From Pirellulaceae bacterium (GTDB lineage: Bacteria > Planctomycetota > Planctomycetia > Pirellulales > Pirellulaceae): DNA of 64,000 nt. Each line of letters starts with the position of its first letter. The stretch's first letter is position 1. The stretch is from the NCBI GenBank assembly GCA_026004795.1, contig BPJV01000004.1, positions 124,001-188,000 of the forward strand. The letters run 5' to 3'. Both the position numbers and the translations under genes were made by a program. Under the pieces are notes generated by a model that saw nothing but the letters and a program-made list of their open reading frames with translations, had not been told where the DNA came from and made no database searches. This document shows, one piece after another, positions 18,460 through 27,826 of the stretch.

Positions 18460-19956
18460 TTAGCGGGAACGGCCCGATGTTCGGATGTGTTCGAGCTGTG
18501 CCACCAATTCCGCAACTTTATCGGGAAATCGGTCGGCCACGTTGGTCTTTTCTTCAGGATCCGACTGGAGATCGAACAACGAATATGGTGGTTCAAACGG
18601 TTTGCCAGCGGGACTTTCGCGACCACCGGAACCATTGCCCGCCACCAACTTCCACCTTCCGTCACGAATGGCGAACATACCACGCGCGGAATGGTGGATC
18701 ACCGGCGCGCCACGATCTGCCCTGCGCCCCCGCAGCAAGGGAATCCACGAAAAGCTGTCCTCGGCCTCCTGTTCGCCGACCGACTGGCCAACTACCTCGG
18801 CCAGCGTGGCAAACAAGTCAACCGTACAGACCGGTGCCTCGATGCGGCTTCCAGACTCGACTTTGCCCGGCCACCGCACGAAGGTGGGAACACGATGGCC
18901 GCCTTCCCAGATATCGGCTTTCGTCCCGCGCCACGGACCGTTGGCTCGGTGATGCTCCTGGCGGAAACCTTGCACCGAGGCGTCCTCCACGTGGTCGACA
19001 CGGTGCGGATCATCGTAGCGGTACATATAGGATCCATTGTCGGAAGTGAAAATGATCAGCGTCTCGTCCGCTTCTTCGCTCCGGTCGATGGCGCGGAGGA
19101 CTTGACCTACCGACCAATCGACTTGATGCACGAAGTCGCCGTATTCTCCCAAACCTGTGGTGCCACGAAAGCGCTGGTGCGGCTGGGTGGGTTTGTGGGG
19201 TGCGGTGAGCGGCAAGTACAAGAAATACGGGCTCGTCTCTGCGGTTGCCTGGTCGATGAACGCCACGGCTTCATCGACGAGCCGATCAAGAGCTTCGTCG
19301 ATGACAAAATCCTCCGCACGGGGACCTTGGCGAACGAAGTGCGGGAACTTCACGGCCGGCTGCTGAATCGTCGGACGGCTAACGAAGCGATCGTTGCGAA
19401 TGTAGACGTAGGGGGCCATATCCAACGAGGCGCTGACTCCGAAGAAGTAGTCGAATCCGCGATGGATCGGAGCGTCGGCGATGAGACCATCGAAATCGAC
19501 ACCAGGATCGCCCTGCCACGGTGAGGTCTTGTCCTTCAACATCGGCAAGGACATACCCAGATGCCACTTCCCGATCGCTGCCGTACGGTATCCCGCCTGA
19601 CGAAGCAAATCGCCGATGGTACGCCTGCCAGGTTCGATCAATGGCGGGCTGTAGCCATTCAGTACGCCGCTCTTCAACCGCGTGCGCCAGCAGTATCGAC
19701 CGGTCAAGATTCCATAACGGGTAGGCGTGCAAACCGACGAGGGACTGTGTGCGTCGGTCAGCGTAGCACCCTCTGCCGCCAAGCGGTCCAAGTTCGGTGT
19801 GGGAATGCGCGATGCCGGATTCAGTGCCTGGACATCCCCGTATCCAAGGTCATCGGCCAGTATCAGTACGATGTTGGGGTGTTCGGCGGCCTGCGTCGTT
19901 GTCGTCGCCCACACCGCCAAAACAATTCCCCAGGCAACTACACGCAAATTCACCAT
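18460..19956 (-). CDS. secreted sulfatase
   Basis: 498 residues, signal peptide VVAWGIVLAVWATTTTQAAE, strong Shine-Dalgarno (AGGAGGAGAACG before ATG). Motifs: NIVLILADDLGYGDVQALNP (Asp35/Asp36), SPSSVCTPTRYGILTGRY with Cys76 in a canonical Cys-x-Pro-x-Arg site, AIGKWHLGMS, IFTSDNGSY, GTKADIWEGGHRVP and a C-terminal LFDLQSDPEEKTNVA. Closer in layout to the sulfatase at 2100 (both have the RYCWRTRLK sequence after the active site) than to the one at 14200. It starts 18 bases after the stop of the upstream YkgJ-type gene and may be cotranscribed with it. Substrate unknown. Confidence 0.94.
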   Translation of the reverse strand: MVNLRVVAWGIVLAVWATTTTQAAEHPNIVLILADDLGYGDVQALNPASRIPTPNLDRLAAEGATLTDAHSPSSVCTPTRYGILTGRYCWRTRLKSGVLNGYSPPLIEPGRRTIGDLLRQAGYRTAAIGKWHLGMSLPMLKDKTSPWQGDPGVDFDGLIADAPIHRGFDYFFGVSASLDMAPYVYIRNDRFVSRPTIQQPAVKFPHFVRQGPRAEDFVIDEALDRLVDEAVAFIDQATAETSPYFLYLPLTAPHKPTQPHQRFRGTTGLGEYGDFVHQVDWSVGQVLRAIDRSEEADETLIIFTSDNGSYMYRYDDPHRVDHVEDASVQGFRQEHHRANGPWRGTKADIWEGGHRVPTFVRWPGKVESGSRIEAPVCTVDLFATLAEVVGQSVGEQEAEDSFSWIPLLRGRRADRGAPVIHHSARGMFAIRDGRWKLVAGNGSGGRESPAGKPFEPPYSLFDLQSDPEEKTNVADRFPDKVAELVAQLEHIRTSGRSR

Positions 19957-19974
19957 CGTTCTCCTCCTGGGATT

Positions 19975-20394
19975 TCACACGCGCTTTCGCTTGCGGGCCA
20001 CTTCGATTTCATGCAACGAGTATAATCGTCCCGTGCCGGCCCCAGGGCACTCCTGGCACGTCGCCTCCCAGTCTTGGGGACTGCGCAAATTGGAATCCCA
20101 AAACGGCCATGTTTGGCACTGGACGGGGCGCGCGGCATACACCAAGCATCGCCGCGTTTCGGGATCGAGCAGAATACAATCCCCATCGGGGTATTCCTTT
20201 AAGCTATGGCGAGAGCCAACTCGGCGCACGAAACGGTCACGAAACGTGGCGGTGTCGATGCCGAGATGGCGCGCCATGTTGCGGATCTCATCGGCGGACA
20301 CCCACACGTACCCCGCTTCCCCACTGCAGCAGGCGCCGCACTGGGTGCATGCAAACCGCAATCCCTCGGCATACCATTTCTTTTTTCTGCTCAT
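19975..20394 (-). CDS. YkgJ-type cysteine-cluster (putative zinc/iron chelating) protein
   Basis: 139 residues. Cysteines are arranged as C-x2-C-x2-CC at the N-terminus (FACTQCGACC, Cys16, 19, 22, 23) and later as DGDCILLDPETRRCLVYAARPVQCQTWPFW, the hallmark of the YkgJ / CxxCxxCC family (UPF0153), thought to bind an iron-sulfur cluster or zinc. No reaction is established for most family members. The gene lies between the class-V aminotransferase gene (134-base gap) and a sulfatase gene (18-base gap), all on the minus strand. Confidence 0.87.
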   Translation of the reverse strand: MSRKKKWYAEGLRFACTQCGACCSGEAGYVWVSADEIRNMARHLGIDTATFRDRFVRRVGSRHSLKEYPDGDCILLDPETRRCLVYAARPVQCQTWPFWDSNLRSPQDWEATCQECPGAGTGRLYSLHEIEVARKRKRV

Positions 20395-20528
20395 GATCCA
20401 TCTTGTTGAAAAAACGAATACTGGCGAAGTGGCGCTCTGGCTGGCGTTGACCGTGGGGCTCGGGGCAAAGTGGGCGTAGCCTTCGGCAGGTCCAGCTCGC
20501 CAGAGCGATTCGACCGCCGCCGGCTAGC

Positions 20529-21731
20529 TCATCTGTGGGCACTGTTCACTCCCGCGCTGGCCAACTCGTGCAACGCCTCCACCGTTCGATCGATCTCTTC
20601 TTCACTGGTCGACTCAGAAGGACTCAAACGCACGGTGCCTCCTCCCTGCTCGCTGCCGAGAAAGGCGTGGATTCTCGCAGCGCAGTGAAATCCCGCGCGC
20701 ACTTCGATACGGAAGTGACTATCCAAGGCGATGGCAACATCGTGGGCGTCCCAGCCCGAAAGGCTTATGCTGACGACCGGTACTCGCCTGGTTTCGTGTT
20801 TCGTAATCGCTGAGGTAGGACCGATGACCTTCAACCCGGGCACCTCGCGGAGACGCGTTATCAGACGAGCGAAGGAGGTGTGCCAACGTTGGCATCCCCC
20901 CTGTTCCAGTATCCGGTTGGCAGCAACCGCCATCGATACGATCCCCATGGTGTTCAGATTGCCCACTTCGATGGCTGAGGGCCCCTGAAGCGGCGGATCC
21001 TCCACCTGGCTCGCCTCCCCGGTCCCCCCCCACATCATCGGTGTCAAATGCGGAATCAGATCGGGTGCCAAATAGAGAAAGCCGGTTCCCGGCAGGGCGC
21101 GGAGCCCTTTATGCCCGGGGGCTGCCAAGACGTCGACGTCGTCGGCCACCACATCGATGGGGAGGTAGCCGAGCGTCTGCGCTGCGTCGACGATCGTGCG
21201 TCCACCACAGCAGCGGGCAAACTGGGTCCACGACTTCAAATCTTGAACCGCGCCGGTTACATTCGATGCATGGGACAGGATCACCCAATCGATCTGCGTG
21301 CCGCGCAGGCGATTGACCGCATCGATGTCCACGCGTCCCGTGCTGTCGCAGGGAACGTATTGAACATCGAGGCCGCGGTGGACGGCCAGTTGTCGCAAGG
21401 GGCGCAATACGCTGTTATGCTCCGTGGCGGTGGTGAGTACCCGCTGGCCAGGACGCAGTAGACCGCTTAAGGCCAGATTCAGCGCGTGCGTGCCGCTGTG
21501 GCACATGACGAGCGACTCTGGCCCAGGGGCTCCGATCAACTGAGCGAGTTTCAGTCGAGCTTGCGCGATCCAGTGATCGGCTTCTCGAGCGCTGCGGTAA
21601 ACTCCTCGTCCACTCGCGGCACCGCAACGTTGCACAAACTGCAGCGCTGCCTGTACCGCCTCATCCAACTTCGGCCAACTGGTAGCCGCATTGTCCAAGT
21701 AAATACGCTGTTGTTCCTGTTCTTGCCTCAC
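20529..21731 (-). CDS. class-V aminotransferase / cysteine-desulfurase family protein
   Basis: 400-residue PLP enzyme. Landmarks: IYLDNAATSWPK at the N-terminus, CHSGTHALNLAL, TATEHNSVLRPL, VDAAQTLGYLPIDV, the PLP-lysine segment APGHKGLRALPGTGFLYL, and near the C-terminus RAGFHCAARIHAFLG followed by GGGTVRLSPS, where the Cys is in the position of the sulfur-accepting Cys of Csd-type desulfurases. This is the EF2568-like subgroup rather than IscS. It starts 12 bases after the stop of moaA, so a role in supplying sulfur for molybdopterin synthase (MoaD thiocarboxylation) is a reasonable inference. Confidence 0.9.
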   Translation of the reverse strand: MRQEQEQQRIYLDNAATSWPKLDEAVQAALQFVQRCGAASGRGVYRSAREADHWIAQARLKLAQLIGAPGPESLVMCHSGTHALNLALSGLLRPGQRVLTTATEHNSVLRPLRQLAVHRGLDVQYVPCDSTGRVDIDAVNRLRGTQIDWVILSHASNVTGAVQDLKSWTQFARCCGGRTIVDAAQTLGYLPIDVVADDVDVLAAPGHKGLRALPGTGFLYLAPDLIPHLTPMMWGGTGEASQVEDPPLQGPSAIEVGNLNTMGIVSMAVAANRILEQGGCQRWHTSFARLITRLREVPGLKVIGPTSAITKHETRRVPVVSISLSGWDAHDVAIALDSHFRIEVRAGFHCAARIHAFLGSEQGGGTVRLSPSESTSEEEIDRTVEALHELASAGVNSAHR

Positions 21732-21743
21732 GGTCGGAGCACC

Positions 21744-22808
21744 TCAACCACCGATCTGATACATGGCTCGATGCGGCGGCGTAAAGTTTTGCTGGTTGAT
21801 GCCATGAGCCTGGTGTTTCGCCGCGATGCAGGCCCGCACCCGCTGTCGGATCTCGTCGTCGGCCGCCCCACGCTGCAGTGGCGTGGCCACATCCCATTCT
21901 TCCTTGCCGAACAAGCAGTTGCGCAATCTTCCGTCGGCCGTCAAGCGTAGGCGGTCACAGGTGTCGCAAAATGGCTGGGATACGGTGTCGATAAAGCCCA
22001 GAGTTGCCTCGAATCCGGCGACGCGATACTCGACCGCGGGCCGCGCGGGGTCGGGGCGACTGACGGCCTGCAACTGACCGAACTTTTCTGCGATGCGTCG
22101 TCGCAACTCCGCCCCGTAGACGACCTGTTGCCGCGACCAGCATCCGTCACCGTCCAGCGGCATGAATTCGATGAACCGCAGCGGTATGCCGCGCGGCAAC
22201 GCGAACTCTACCAGATCGACGACTCCTTCCAGATTGACGTCTCTCAGAACCAGGGCGTTGAGCTTCACCTCCAACCCTGGGTAACCGACTGCCGCGTCGA
22301 TGCCGCGGAGCACGCGGTCCAGCCCCGCGCGACGTGATAGGCGTTGAAAAACGGATTCCTCCAACGTATCCAGACTGATGTTCACGCGTCGCAGACCAGC
22401 CTCGACCAGCGCCGGCAGCTGGTCGGCCAACAGGATCCCGTTGGTGGTCAGTGCGATGTCCTCGACGCCGTCGACCCGGCAGAGTCTTGCCACCAGGTCG
22501 GCTAGATGGGGACGCAGGAGTGGTTCTCCGCCGGTCAGTCGCAGGCGAGTCACGCCCATGGGCACCACTGCGCGCACCAACCGCTCGATCAACTCAAAGC
22601 TCAGCAAGCGTTGCACCGGTAGAAATGGCGCGGGGTGAGCGGGCATGCAATAACGGCAACGAATGTTGCAGGCGTCCGTGACGCTGATGCGCAGCGAGCG
22701 ATGGATGCGTCCCCAGCGGTCGACCAGCGGTGCGGTCATCGCCGTGGCTCCACTACCGGCAGGGGCCAGAAGATCGTCATGGGTATCGGTTCGTGTATCC
22801 ACGGGCAT
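21744..22808 (-). CDS. moaA: GTP 3',8-cyclase MoaA (radical SAM)
   Basis: 354 residues. The N-terminal radical-SAM cluster motif is SVTDACNIRCRYCMP (Cys47, Cys51, Cys54), followed by LRLTGGEPLLRPHL; the second cluster that binds GTP is in FCDTCDRLRLTADGRLRNCLF. The protein ends with Gly-Gly, as MoaA must for its C-terminal tail to function. It converts GTP to 3',8-cyclo-GTP, the first step of molybdenum cofactor synthesis. The start lies 3 bases after the stop of moaE. An ATG 23 codons in (MTAPLVDRWGR) is an alternative start; the extra residues are not conserved in the family. Confidence 0.96.
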   Translation of the reverse strand: MPVDTRTDTHDDLLAPAGSGATAMTAPLVDRWGRIHRSLRISVTDACNIRCRYCMPAHPAPFLPVQRLLSFELIERLVRAVVPMGVTRLRLTGGEPLLRPHLADLVARLCRVDGVEDIALTTNGILLADQLPALVEAGLRRVNISLDTLEESVFQRLSRRAGLDRVLRGIDAAVGYPGLEVKLNALVLRDVNLEGVVDLVEFALPRGIPLRFIEFMPLDGDGCWSRQQVVYGAELRRRIAEKFGQLQAVSRPDPARPAVEYRVAGFEATLGFIDTVSQPFCDTCDRLRLTADGRLRNCLFGKEEWDVATPLQRGAADDEIRQRVRACIAAKHQAHGINQQNFTPPHRAMYQIGG

Positions 22809-22811
22809 CGG

Positions 22812-23285
22812 TCAAATCTGCTTGGTAGAGTGGTCGCAGCGGCAGCTACCCGAGGTGGGATGAATCCACTCGCTCCCCCGCTGCACATAATGCTCCTGCT
22901 TCCAGATGGCTACGCGATGTTTAATCTCGTCGATCAACCACTTGGCCGCCTCGAAGGCCTCTGCTCGATGGGGAGTGGCTACGGCTACTGCCACACTAGC
23001 TTCCGTCGGCTTGACGCGTCCCAAACGGTGGATGAGACAGATTTTCCGCACGGGCCAGCGTGTGCGAGCTTCCTCGGCCAACCGCTGCAGCTCTGCCAGA
23101 GCCAATGGTCGATAGGCCTCATACTGCAGATGATCGGTTTCTACCGAACGCCCCTCAACGGTTGTCCATTGTCGGGTGGTGCCGACAAACAAGACCTGCC
23201 CGCCGCAGGAAGGGTCCTCCACTGCCGACAGAACGCTCGTCAGATCGATCGGCTCATCGGTAAGTGCTATCATCGCGTCACCCAT
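22812..23285 (-). CDS. moaE: molybdopterin synthase catalytic subunit MoaE
   Basis: 157 residues. Recognised by VLFVGTTRQWTTVEGRSVETDHLQYEAY (written here in two parts: VLFVGTTRQW and DHLQYEAY), the central HRLGRVKPTEASVAVAVATPHR and the catalytic IWKQEHY lysine segment, then WIHP. A short Cys-containing tail (SCRCDHSTKQI) extends past the usual end. It transfers sulfur from MoaD to precursor Z. It is directly followed by moaA (3 bases) but is separated from moaD by 160 bases, in which I see a small hairpin but no Moco riboswitch. Confidence 0.95.
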   Translation of the reverse strand: MGDAMIALTDEPIDLTSVLSAVEDPSCGGQVLFVGTTRQWTTVEGRSVETDHLQYEAYRPLALAELQRLAEEARTRWPVRKICLIHRLGRVKPTEASVAVAVATPHRAEAFEAAKWLIDEIKHRVAIWKQEHYVQRGSEWIHPTSGSCRCDHSTKQI

Positions 23286-23445
23286 CTACCATCGCGCTAT
23301 TGCCGAACTTCTGCCACGCCGTGGCCCCGACCACGGGCCGCCTTGTTTCGCTTCAGCATACTGGATAGGTGCTGTTTCGGCGACCGGCTGCGGCGGTTGA
23401 GTTCCTAAAGGGCAGGCAGGCCCGCCGGTCTCGTGGAACGATGCC

Positions 23446-23727
23446 TCAACCCCCACTGACCGGGGGGATCATCGCCAGCTGATCACCGGCACGAACCTCG
23501 TCCTGCGCGTCGAGGAAGCGGTCTTCCAACGCCCAACGGCTGCGCTGTGCCAAAGCAGCCAATGGTGGAAATTGGGCCTCGACCAGGGCGGCCAATTCAC
23601 CGACCCGTGTCGTTCCCGTCAGGTTAACCGCAATCGAACGTTGCCCCATCAACTCGGCGGCACCGGCAAACAACAGCACATGGACCGTCGCGGTCGCCTG
23701 CCCGTTCGCGCTTCCGGGCTCTGTCAT
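23446..23727 (-). CDS. moaD: molybdopterin synthase sulfur-carrier subunit MoaD
   Basis: 93 residues with a ubiquitin-like fold pattern (VHVLLFAGAAELMG ... AALVEAQFPPLAALA ... LAMIPPVSGG) and the essential C-terminal Gly-Gly that is adenylated and thiocarboxylated. The first dozen residues (TEPGSANGQATA) are an extra tail. The start has a Shine-Dalgarno (AAGGAGCTAAGG before ATG) and lies 11 bases after the stop of the large oxidoreductase, suggesting one transcript. Confidence 0.93.
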   Translation of the reverse strand: MTEPGSANGQATATVHVLLFAGAAELMGQRSIAVNLTGTTRVGELAALVEAQFPPLAALAQRSRWALEDRFLDAQDEVRAGDQLAMIPPVSGG

Positions 23728-23738
23728 CCTTAGCTCCT

Positions 23739-26700
23739 TCAGTTGACCACCAATCCCTCATTGCGAGAGCTGAACCAGCCAGCCAGTTGTGGCATCAACC
23801 CGTAGGCGTAGGCCAACACGGCCACCGGCGGGACCGTTGGCTTGGTGCTCGCCTGTTCCATTTGCAGCTTGCAGGCCGTGCATTCGGTGACACCAAACTG
23901 AGCCGACGTCGACTTCATCGCCGATAGCAATCCCCAGCCGATCCGCAAACTCGTCCGGTAGTTTTTCCGCTGCAGGCCGAACATGCCGGCCATCCCGCTA
24001 CATCCTTCATCGAGGAAGTGGACCTCTAGTCCGGGGACAAGCTCTAGCAAAAGCTGGCCGGGACGATGCGGATGAAGGCTTCTGGCATGGCATGGTTCGT
24101 GATAGATGACGGAAAACTTGGTCTGGCGAAAGTCGAGTTTCAACTCCTGCGACTGATGCAGCTGCCACAAGTATTGATGAATTTCCGTCGTGTGCTGCGC
24201 GATCACATCGGTGTCCTCCCCGGGGTGGAGAGCTGGATAGTGGTCGCGCAAACAAACGGCCGAGGTCGGTTCGGCAGCTACGATGGTGTAGCCTTGCCGG
24301 ACCGCTTCGGCAAGCACGCGGACGTTGCTACGGGTTAATTTTCGGGCGCGGTTCACGTCGCCGGCGACGATCATCGCCATGTAGGACGGCGTCTGTGCGG
24401 CGGGGACGTAGACCTCGACCCCTTGATGCTGCAGCGTCTCGATCATCGCCCGGCCCAACAACGTATTGTGCCAATTGATGTACTGGTCCACAAAGAACAA
24501 TACCTTGCGTCCGGGATTGGCATGTGGTCGGTGCAAGCGGTTGCGCACCGCCCAGCGGATGAAAGAACGGCGTGCTACGCGCGGCAGCTTTCTTCCTTGA
24601 GCGATGCCGAAGATTCTTTCCAGCAACCAACGGGCGGCCGGCTGTCCCAATGCCCAATTGCTGAGGCGAGGCACACGACTGCCGGCTGCCGCCAACAGGT
24701 CGACACGGTTCAACAACCGTTCGCGCAGCGGCAAACCATGTACGGCAACATACTGGGCTTTCGTCTCCAGTACCAGTTTGGGAATGTCGACCGTAGCCGG
24801 ACACTCGTGACGGCACTGCAGGCAATTGAAACACAGGTCCGCCACCGCTTTCATCTCCGGGCTCTCTAACCACTGGGCATCCAGACGCCCCATCGACATG
24901 GCACGCATCAAATTGGCTTTGGCCCGCGGCGACGCTTCCTCACCTCGATGCACTCGGAAAACCGGACACATTCTTTCGGTGGGGGCAGAGGTACGGCAGC
25001 GAGCGCAACCGTTGCAGGCGTGAGCGGCATGGGGCAATTCCCCGTCTCCCCCCCAGGCAAGCAAGACGGGCAGAGTCAGAGGGCTGCTGCCGCCATGGCT
25101 TCCCCGGCTACCCATCGTCGCTGCCGACGAGGAAGAAACGGCTGGGGAGGGAATCGTGCCCTCACCAGGCTCGCGTTCCTGGGGAGGATGCTCGGACAGT
25201 CGTTGCATGACAGCGGCCGCTTGCATGGCATTGCCGACCGGAATGACACTGCTTCCCACCACCATTGGCTCGAGATGATCATCGTGGCCGGGGACGGCAC
25301 GCAGGAACTCCGTGAGCTTGGGCGGCACGGGCGAGAGGAATTTTCCAGGGTTGAGAATGCTTTCCGGATCGAAAACTCGTTTGATCTTGCGGAACAACTC
25401 GATGCGTGGCCCGAATTGTTTCTCGGCCCACGCAGCGCGACTGATGCCTAACGCGTGCTCTCCCGCGATGCAGCCGCGAAAATCGAGCACCTTTTGGTAA
25501 ATAGCATCTGCCAGCCGAGACATTTTCGATTGGTCCGTGGGAGAGGCGAGGTCGAGGAAAGGACGAATATCCAGTTGCCCCTGCGCCGGGCGACCAAAAA
25601 AGGTTGCCGTGACGCGCTCTGCTTTCAAAATGTTTTGCAATTCGATCAGCAGGTCAGGAAGTTTCTCTGGGGCGACAGAAATATCTTCCATGAATGGCAG
25701 CGGCCGGGTGCTCCCTTTCAATCGATACAACCGCGGGATGACCCGTCGCGTCAGTCGCCACCACAAGTTGCGCTCTTCGCGATCAATGGTGGTACGGTAG
25801 GCCGTGACAGGCATGCCACGCCGCTGCAAACGTTCGGGGAATCTCTGCAGTCGCGCACTGACCTCCGCTTGTATTTCGCCCTGCACTTCCACCAAGAGCA
25901 TTGCCTCGGCCCCCCGAGGAAGGATCGCTGCGTACTGCGGTTCCGTCTCACGGGCAATTTCCAGTAGGCGGCGATCCATTAGATCGCAGGCCGCGATCGG
26001 CTCCTCACGCAACTCCAGTGCCGCCCGCACGGCAGTGTCCAAGCGTTCGAAAAAGAGCAGGATGACCCCGCGCACCTCCGGAAGAGGGGCGACTCGCAAG
26101 GTGGCTTCAGTGATCAGCCCTAGGGTCCCCTCCGCTCCGCAGAACAACCGCGCCAAATGGACACGGTCCCCGTCAAGCACCTCTTCTACCCGGTACCCAC
26201 ATCCCCGCGCCACACCCTCCCACGGCGGTTGTAACCACGACCCCAAGTGTTGCTGCAACAATCGCCCCGTTTCATAGGCCAACCGCCCCACGGTGGTGCC
26301 GGACGCAGGCCAATCCGACCAACGATGGCTGCTGACTTCAACCACTTGACCATCTGCTAGCACCACTTGCAAGGATTGCACCCATTGCCCGGCCGAACCG
26401 TATTGCAGAAAGTGACTTCCTGCCGCATCGATGGCCAGGATGCTGCCGATGGTAGACACGCTGCGGGTGGCCGGATCGGGGCCGAAGTGAAGCCCTTGAC
26501 TAGCTAGCGTCCGGTTCAGTTCCGCTTGCACCACTCCCGCTTGCACGCGAACCGTCCCGTCGATAGGTGGCTGTTGGCGGCGCAGGTACCGCGAAAAATC
26601 GACGATAATCCCTCGCCCTAGGCTTTGGCCAGCAAGGCCACTGCCCGATCCGCGGGCGAAAACCGGGAGGTGATGTTGACTGCAGTAGCGCATCAGTCGA

Positions 26701-26861
26701 CTGACGTCGGCGACTGTGCGCGGGCGAACAACCCCCAAGGGCCGTATCTCATAGATGCTCGCGTCACTGGCGTACAACTGTGAAAAAAGGTCATCACAGC
26801 GCACGTCGCCGTCGATCAAGCCTCGTAGGTCTGCTTCGATTCGTGCTCGTTCGGTGTCCAT
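23739..26861 (-). CDS. FAD-linked oxidase fused to Fe-S / CCG-domain reductase (D-lactate dehydrogenase-like)
   Basis: 1040 residues in three parts. Residues 1-260: PCMH-type FAD domain (FARGSGSGLAGQSLGRGIIV, then AIDAAGSHFLQYG). Residues 260-530: FAD-oxidase C domain ending CIAGEHALGISRAAW ... FDPESILNPGKF. Residues about 610-720: two ferredoxin-like clusters (CNGCARC ... CP and CFNCLQCRHECP). Residues about 770-1020: CCG domain pair with HEPCHARSLHPH and EGCSGMAGMFGLQ, then TECTACKLQME. This architecture matches fused GlcD/GlpC or D-lactate dehydrogenases that pass electrons to the quinone pool. The substrate (D-lactate, glycolate or D-2-hydroxy acid) cannot be told. It heads the apparent moa operon, which is unusual since no Moco is bound by this family. 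Confidence 0.92.
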   Translation of the reverse strand: MDTERARIEADLRGLIDGDVRCDDLFSQLYASDASIYEIRPLGVVRPRTVADVSRLMRYCSQHHLPVFARGSGSGLAGQSLGRGIIVDFSRYLRRQQPPIDGTVRVQAGVVQAELNRTLASQGLHFGPDPATRSVSTIGSILAIDAAGSHFLQYGSAGQWVQSLQVVLADGQVVEVSSHRWSDWPASGTTVGRLAYETGRLLQQHLGSWLQPPWEGVARGCGYRVEEVLDGDRVHLARLFCGAEGTLGLITEATLRVAPLPEVRGVILLFFERLDTAVRAALELREEPIAACDLMDRRLLEIARETEPQYAAILPRGAEAMLLVEVQGEIQAEVSARLQRFPERLQRRGMPVTAYRTTIDREERNLWWRLTRRVIPRLYRLKGSTRPLPFMEDISVAPEKLPDLLIELQNILKAERVTATFFGRPAQGQLDIRPFLDLASPTDQSKMSRLADAIYQKVLDFRGCIAGEHALGISRAAWAEKQFGPRIELFRKIKRVFDPESILNPGKFLSPVPPKLTEFLRAVPGHDDHLEPMVVGSSVIPVGNAMQAAAVMQRLSEHPPQEREPGEGTIPSPAVSSSSAATMGSRGSHGGSSPLTLPVLLAWGGDGELPHAAHACNGCARCRTSAPTERMCPVFRVHRGEEASPRAKANLMRAMSMGRLDAQWLESPEMKAVADLCFNCLQCRHECPATVDIPKLVLETKAQYVAVHGLPLRERLLNRVDLLAAAGSRVPRLSNWALGQPAARWLLERIFGIAQGRKLPRVARRSFIRWAVRNRLHRPHANPGRKVLFFVDQYINWHNTLLGRAMIETLQHQGVEVYVPAAQTPSYMAMIVAGDVNRARKLTRSNVRVLAEAVRQGYTIVAAEPTSAVCLRDHYPALHPGEDTDVIAQHTTEIHQYLWQLHQSQELKLDFRQTKFSVIYHEPCHARSLHPHRPGQLLLELVPGLEVHFLDEGCSGMAGMFGLQRKNYRTSLRIGWGLLSAMKSTSAQFGVTECTACKLQMEQASTKPTVPPVAVLAYAYGLMPQLAGWFSSRNEGLVVN

Positions 26862-26950
26862 CTACCTTGCGTTTTCCGCCCCTTGGTCGGCTACGAGACA
26901 AGACCGCGATAACGTGGATAACCTGCCGGTCAATGCATCGTGGGCACGGT

Positions 26951-27277
26951 TCAACCCTCTCCCAGTTCGCCCAGCGCTTGAAGCATTTCGCTCATCTCCG
27001 CTGCCGCATGCAAGTCTTGCTGCGCTCGCGCGGCCTCGATGCCTTCTCGCAAGAAACGCCGCGCCTCCTCCACTTTACCGCATTCGGCCAGCAGTTGCCC
27101 GCAGCGAAAAAACGCGGGTACGTGCGGAGGCGACTCGCACGTCAGTTGCTGAAACTGAGCGATCGCTTCCTCGATTTGTCCATCGGAAACCATTTCCATC
27201 GCCAGGCTATATCGCAGAAACACATCGTGAGGTTCATCACGCAGCATGGCTTCAATTCGTTCCCGCCGTGTATTCAT
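26951..27277 (-). CDS. small TPR-type protein
   Basis: 108 residues, predicted all-helical, with pairs of helices matching TPR spacing: HDVFLRYSLAMEMVSDGQIEEAIAQF (first part, HDVFLRYSLAMEM), HVPAFFRCGQLLAECGKVEEA and AARAQQDLHAAAEMSEMLQAL. Probably a cytoplasmic scaffold or regulatory protein. It precedes the FAD/Fe-S oxidoreductase by 89 bases on the same strand and could be the first gene of that transcript. Confidence 0.82.
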   Translation of the reverse strand: MNTRRERIEAMLRDEPHDVFLRYSLAMEMVSDGQIEEAIAQFQQLTCESPPHVPAFFRCGQLLAECGKVEEARRFLREGIEAARAQQDLHAAAEMSEMLQALGELGEG

Positions 27278-27826
27278 GTAGAACTCCCGATTTCAAACTT
27301 CGCGCCGGATCCCTGGTCGCACCAAAACCGCGGGCCCCGCCCCAGTACGGGCTAAATTTCACCTCCAGCACCACTGGCCGGCCAAGTTTCCAGGAAAGCC
27401 ACTCCGCTTTGTAAGCGTGAGTCCTGGTCACACCCCCCGGCTTCTCACCGACTGGGATTCCCGCCAAGGACGCCACATGACATTGGGGCGATGAATTCAC
27501 TCCGGCTTGGTCGCCAACTGCCTGCCACTGTACTGGATCCTTGCCCCATCGCGAAGGACGTTGGTACGCAATCCTTGGCCGATCCGTAGCGGTGGTCAGT
27601 AGCGGCGTTGCCCCACCGTCGACACTTGCCACCGTTGCTGATATCCGCCGAGGGCAGCCGTTGCTTTCCCACTCCCGGCTGGAGACCGCGGTATTCGGTG
27701 ACAGGGAATAGATATATAATTTCGATTGTCCGTCCTGCCGGTGACCGTTGGGGATGGGCCATTCGTCCACGTCACTGCGGAGCGCAACGGGTATCGGACC
27801 GCGCCGACGAACAAGTTTATTCAGTA
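27278..27826. other. divergent intergenic region without a supported gene
   Basis: About 550 bases between the minus-strand TPR gene and the plus-strand thioredoxin gene. Open frames run through on both strands but have neither credible starts nor protein-like composition. The promoters of both neighbours must lie here; I could not single out a convincing -35/-10 pair. Confidence 0.45.

Noticed and set aside
18286-19524. 412-codon plus-strand frame over the sulfatase at 18460-19956
   Set aside because: Antisense to a gene with full sulfatase motifs; no motif of its own.
20433-20507. Long-range 9-bp inverted repeat (CGCTCTGGC / GCCAGAGCG) between ykgJ-type gene and aminotransferase gene
   Set aside because: The loop is 57 bases and no T run follows; too weak to call a terminator or riboswitch.
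23286-23445. Moco riboswitch between moaD and moaE
   Set aside because: Only one short hairpin is visible (CCGTGG/CCACGG); the conserved multi-stem Moco RNA structure could not be recognised.
27252-27770. 172-codon minus-strand frame in the gap before the thioredoxin gene
   Set aside because: Overlaps the start of the TPR gene, lacks a ribosome binding site and has no protein-like segments.
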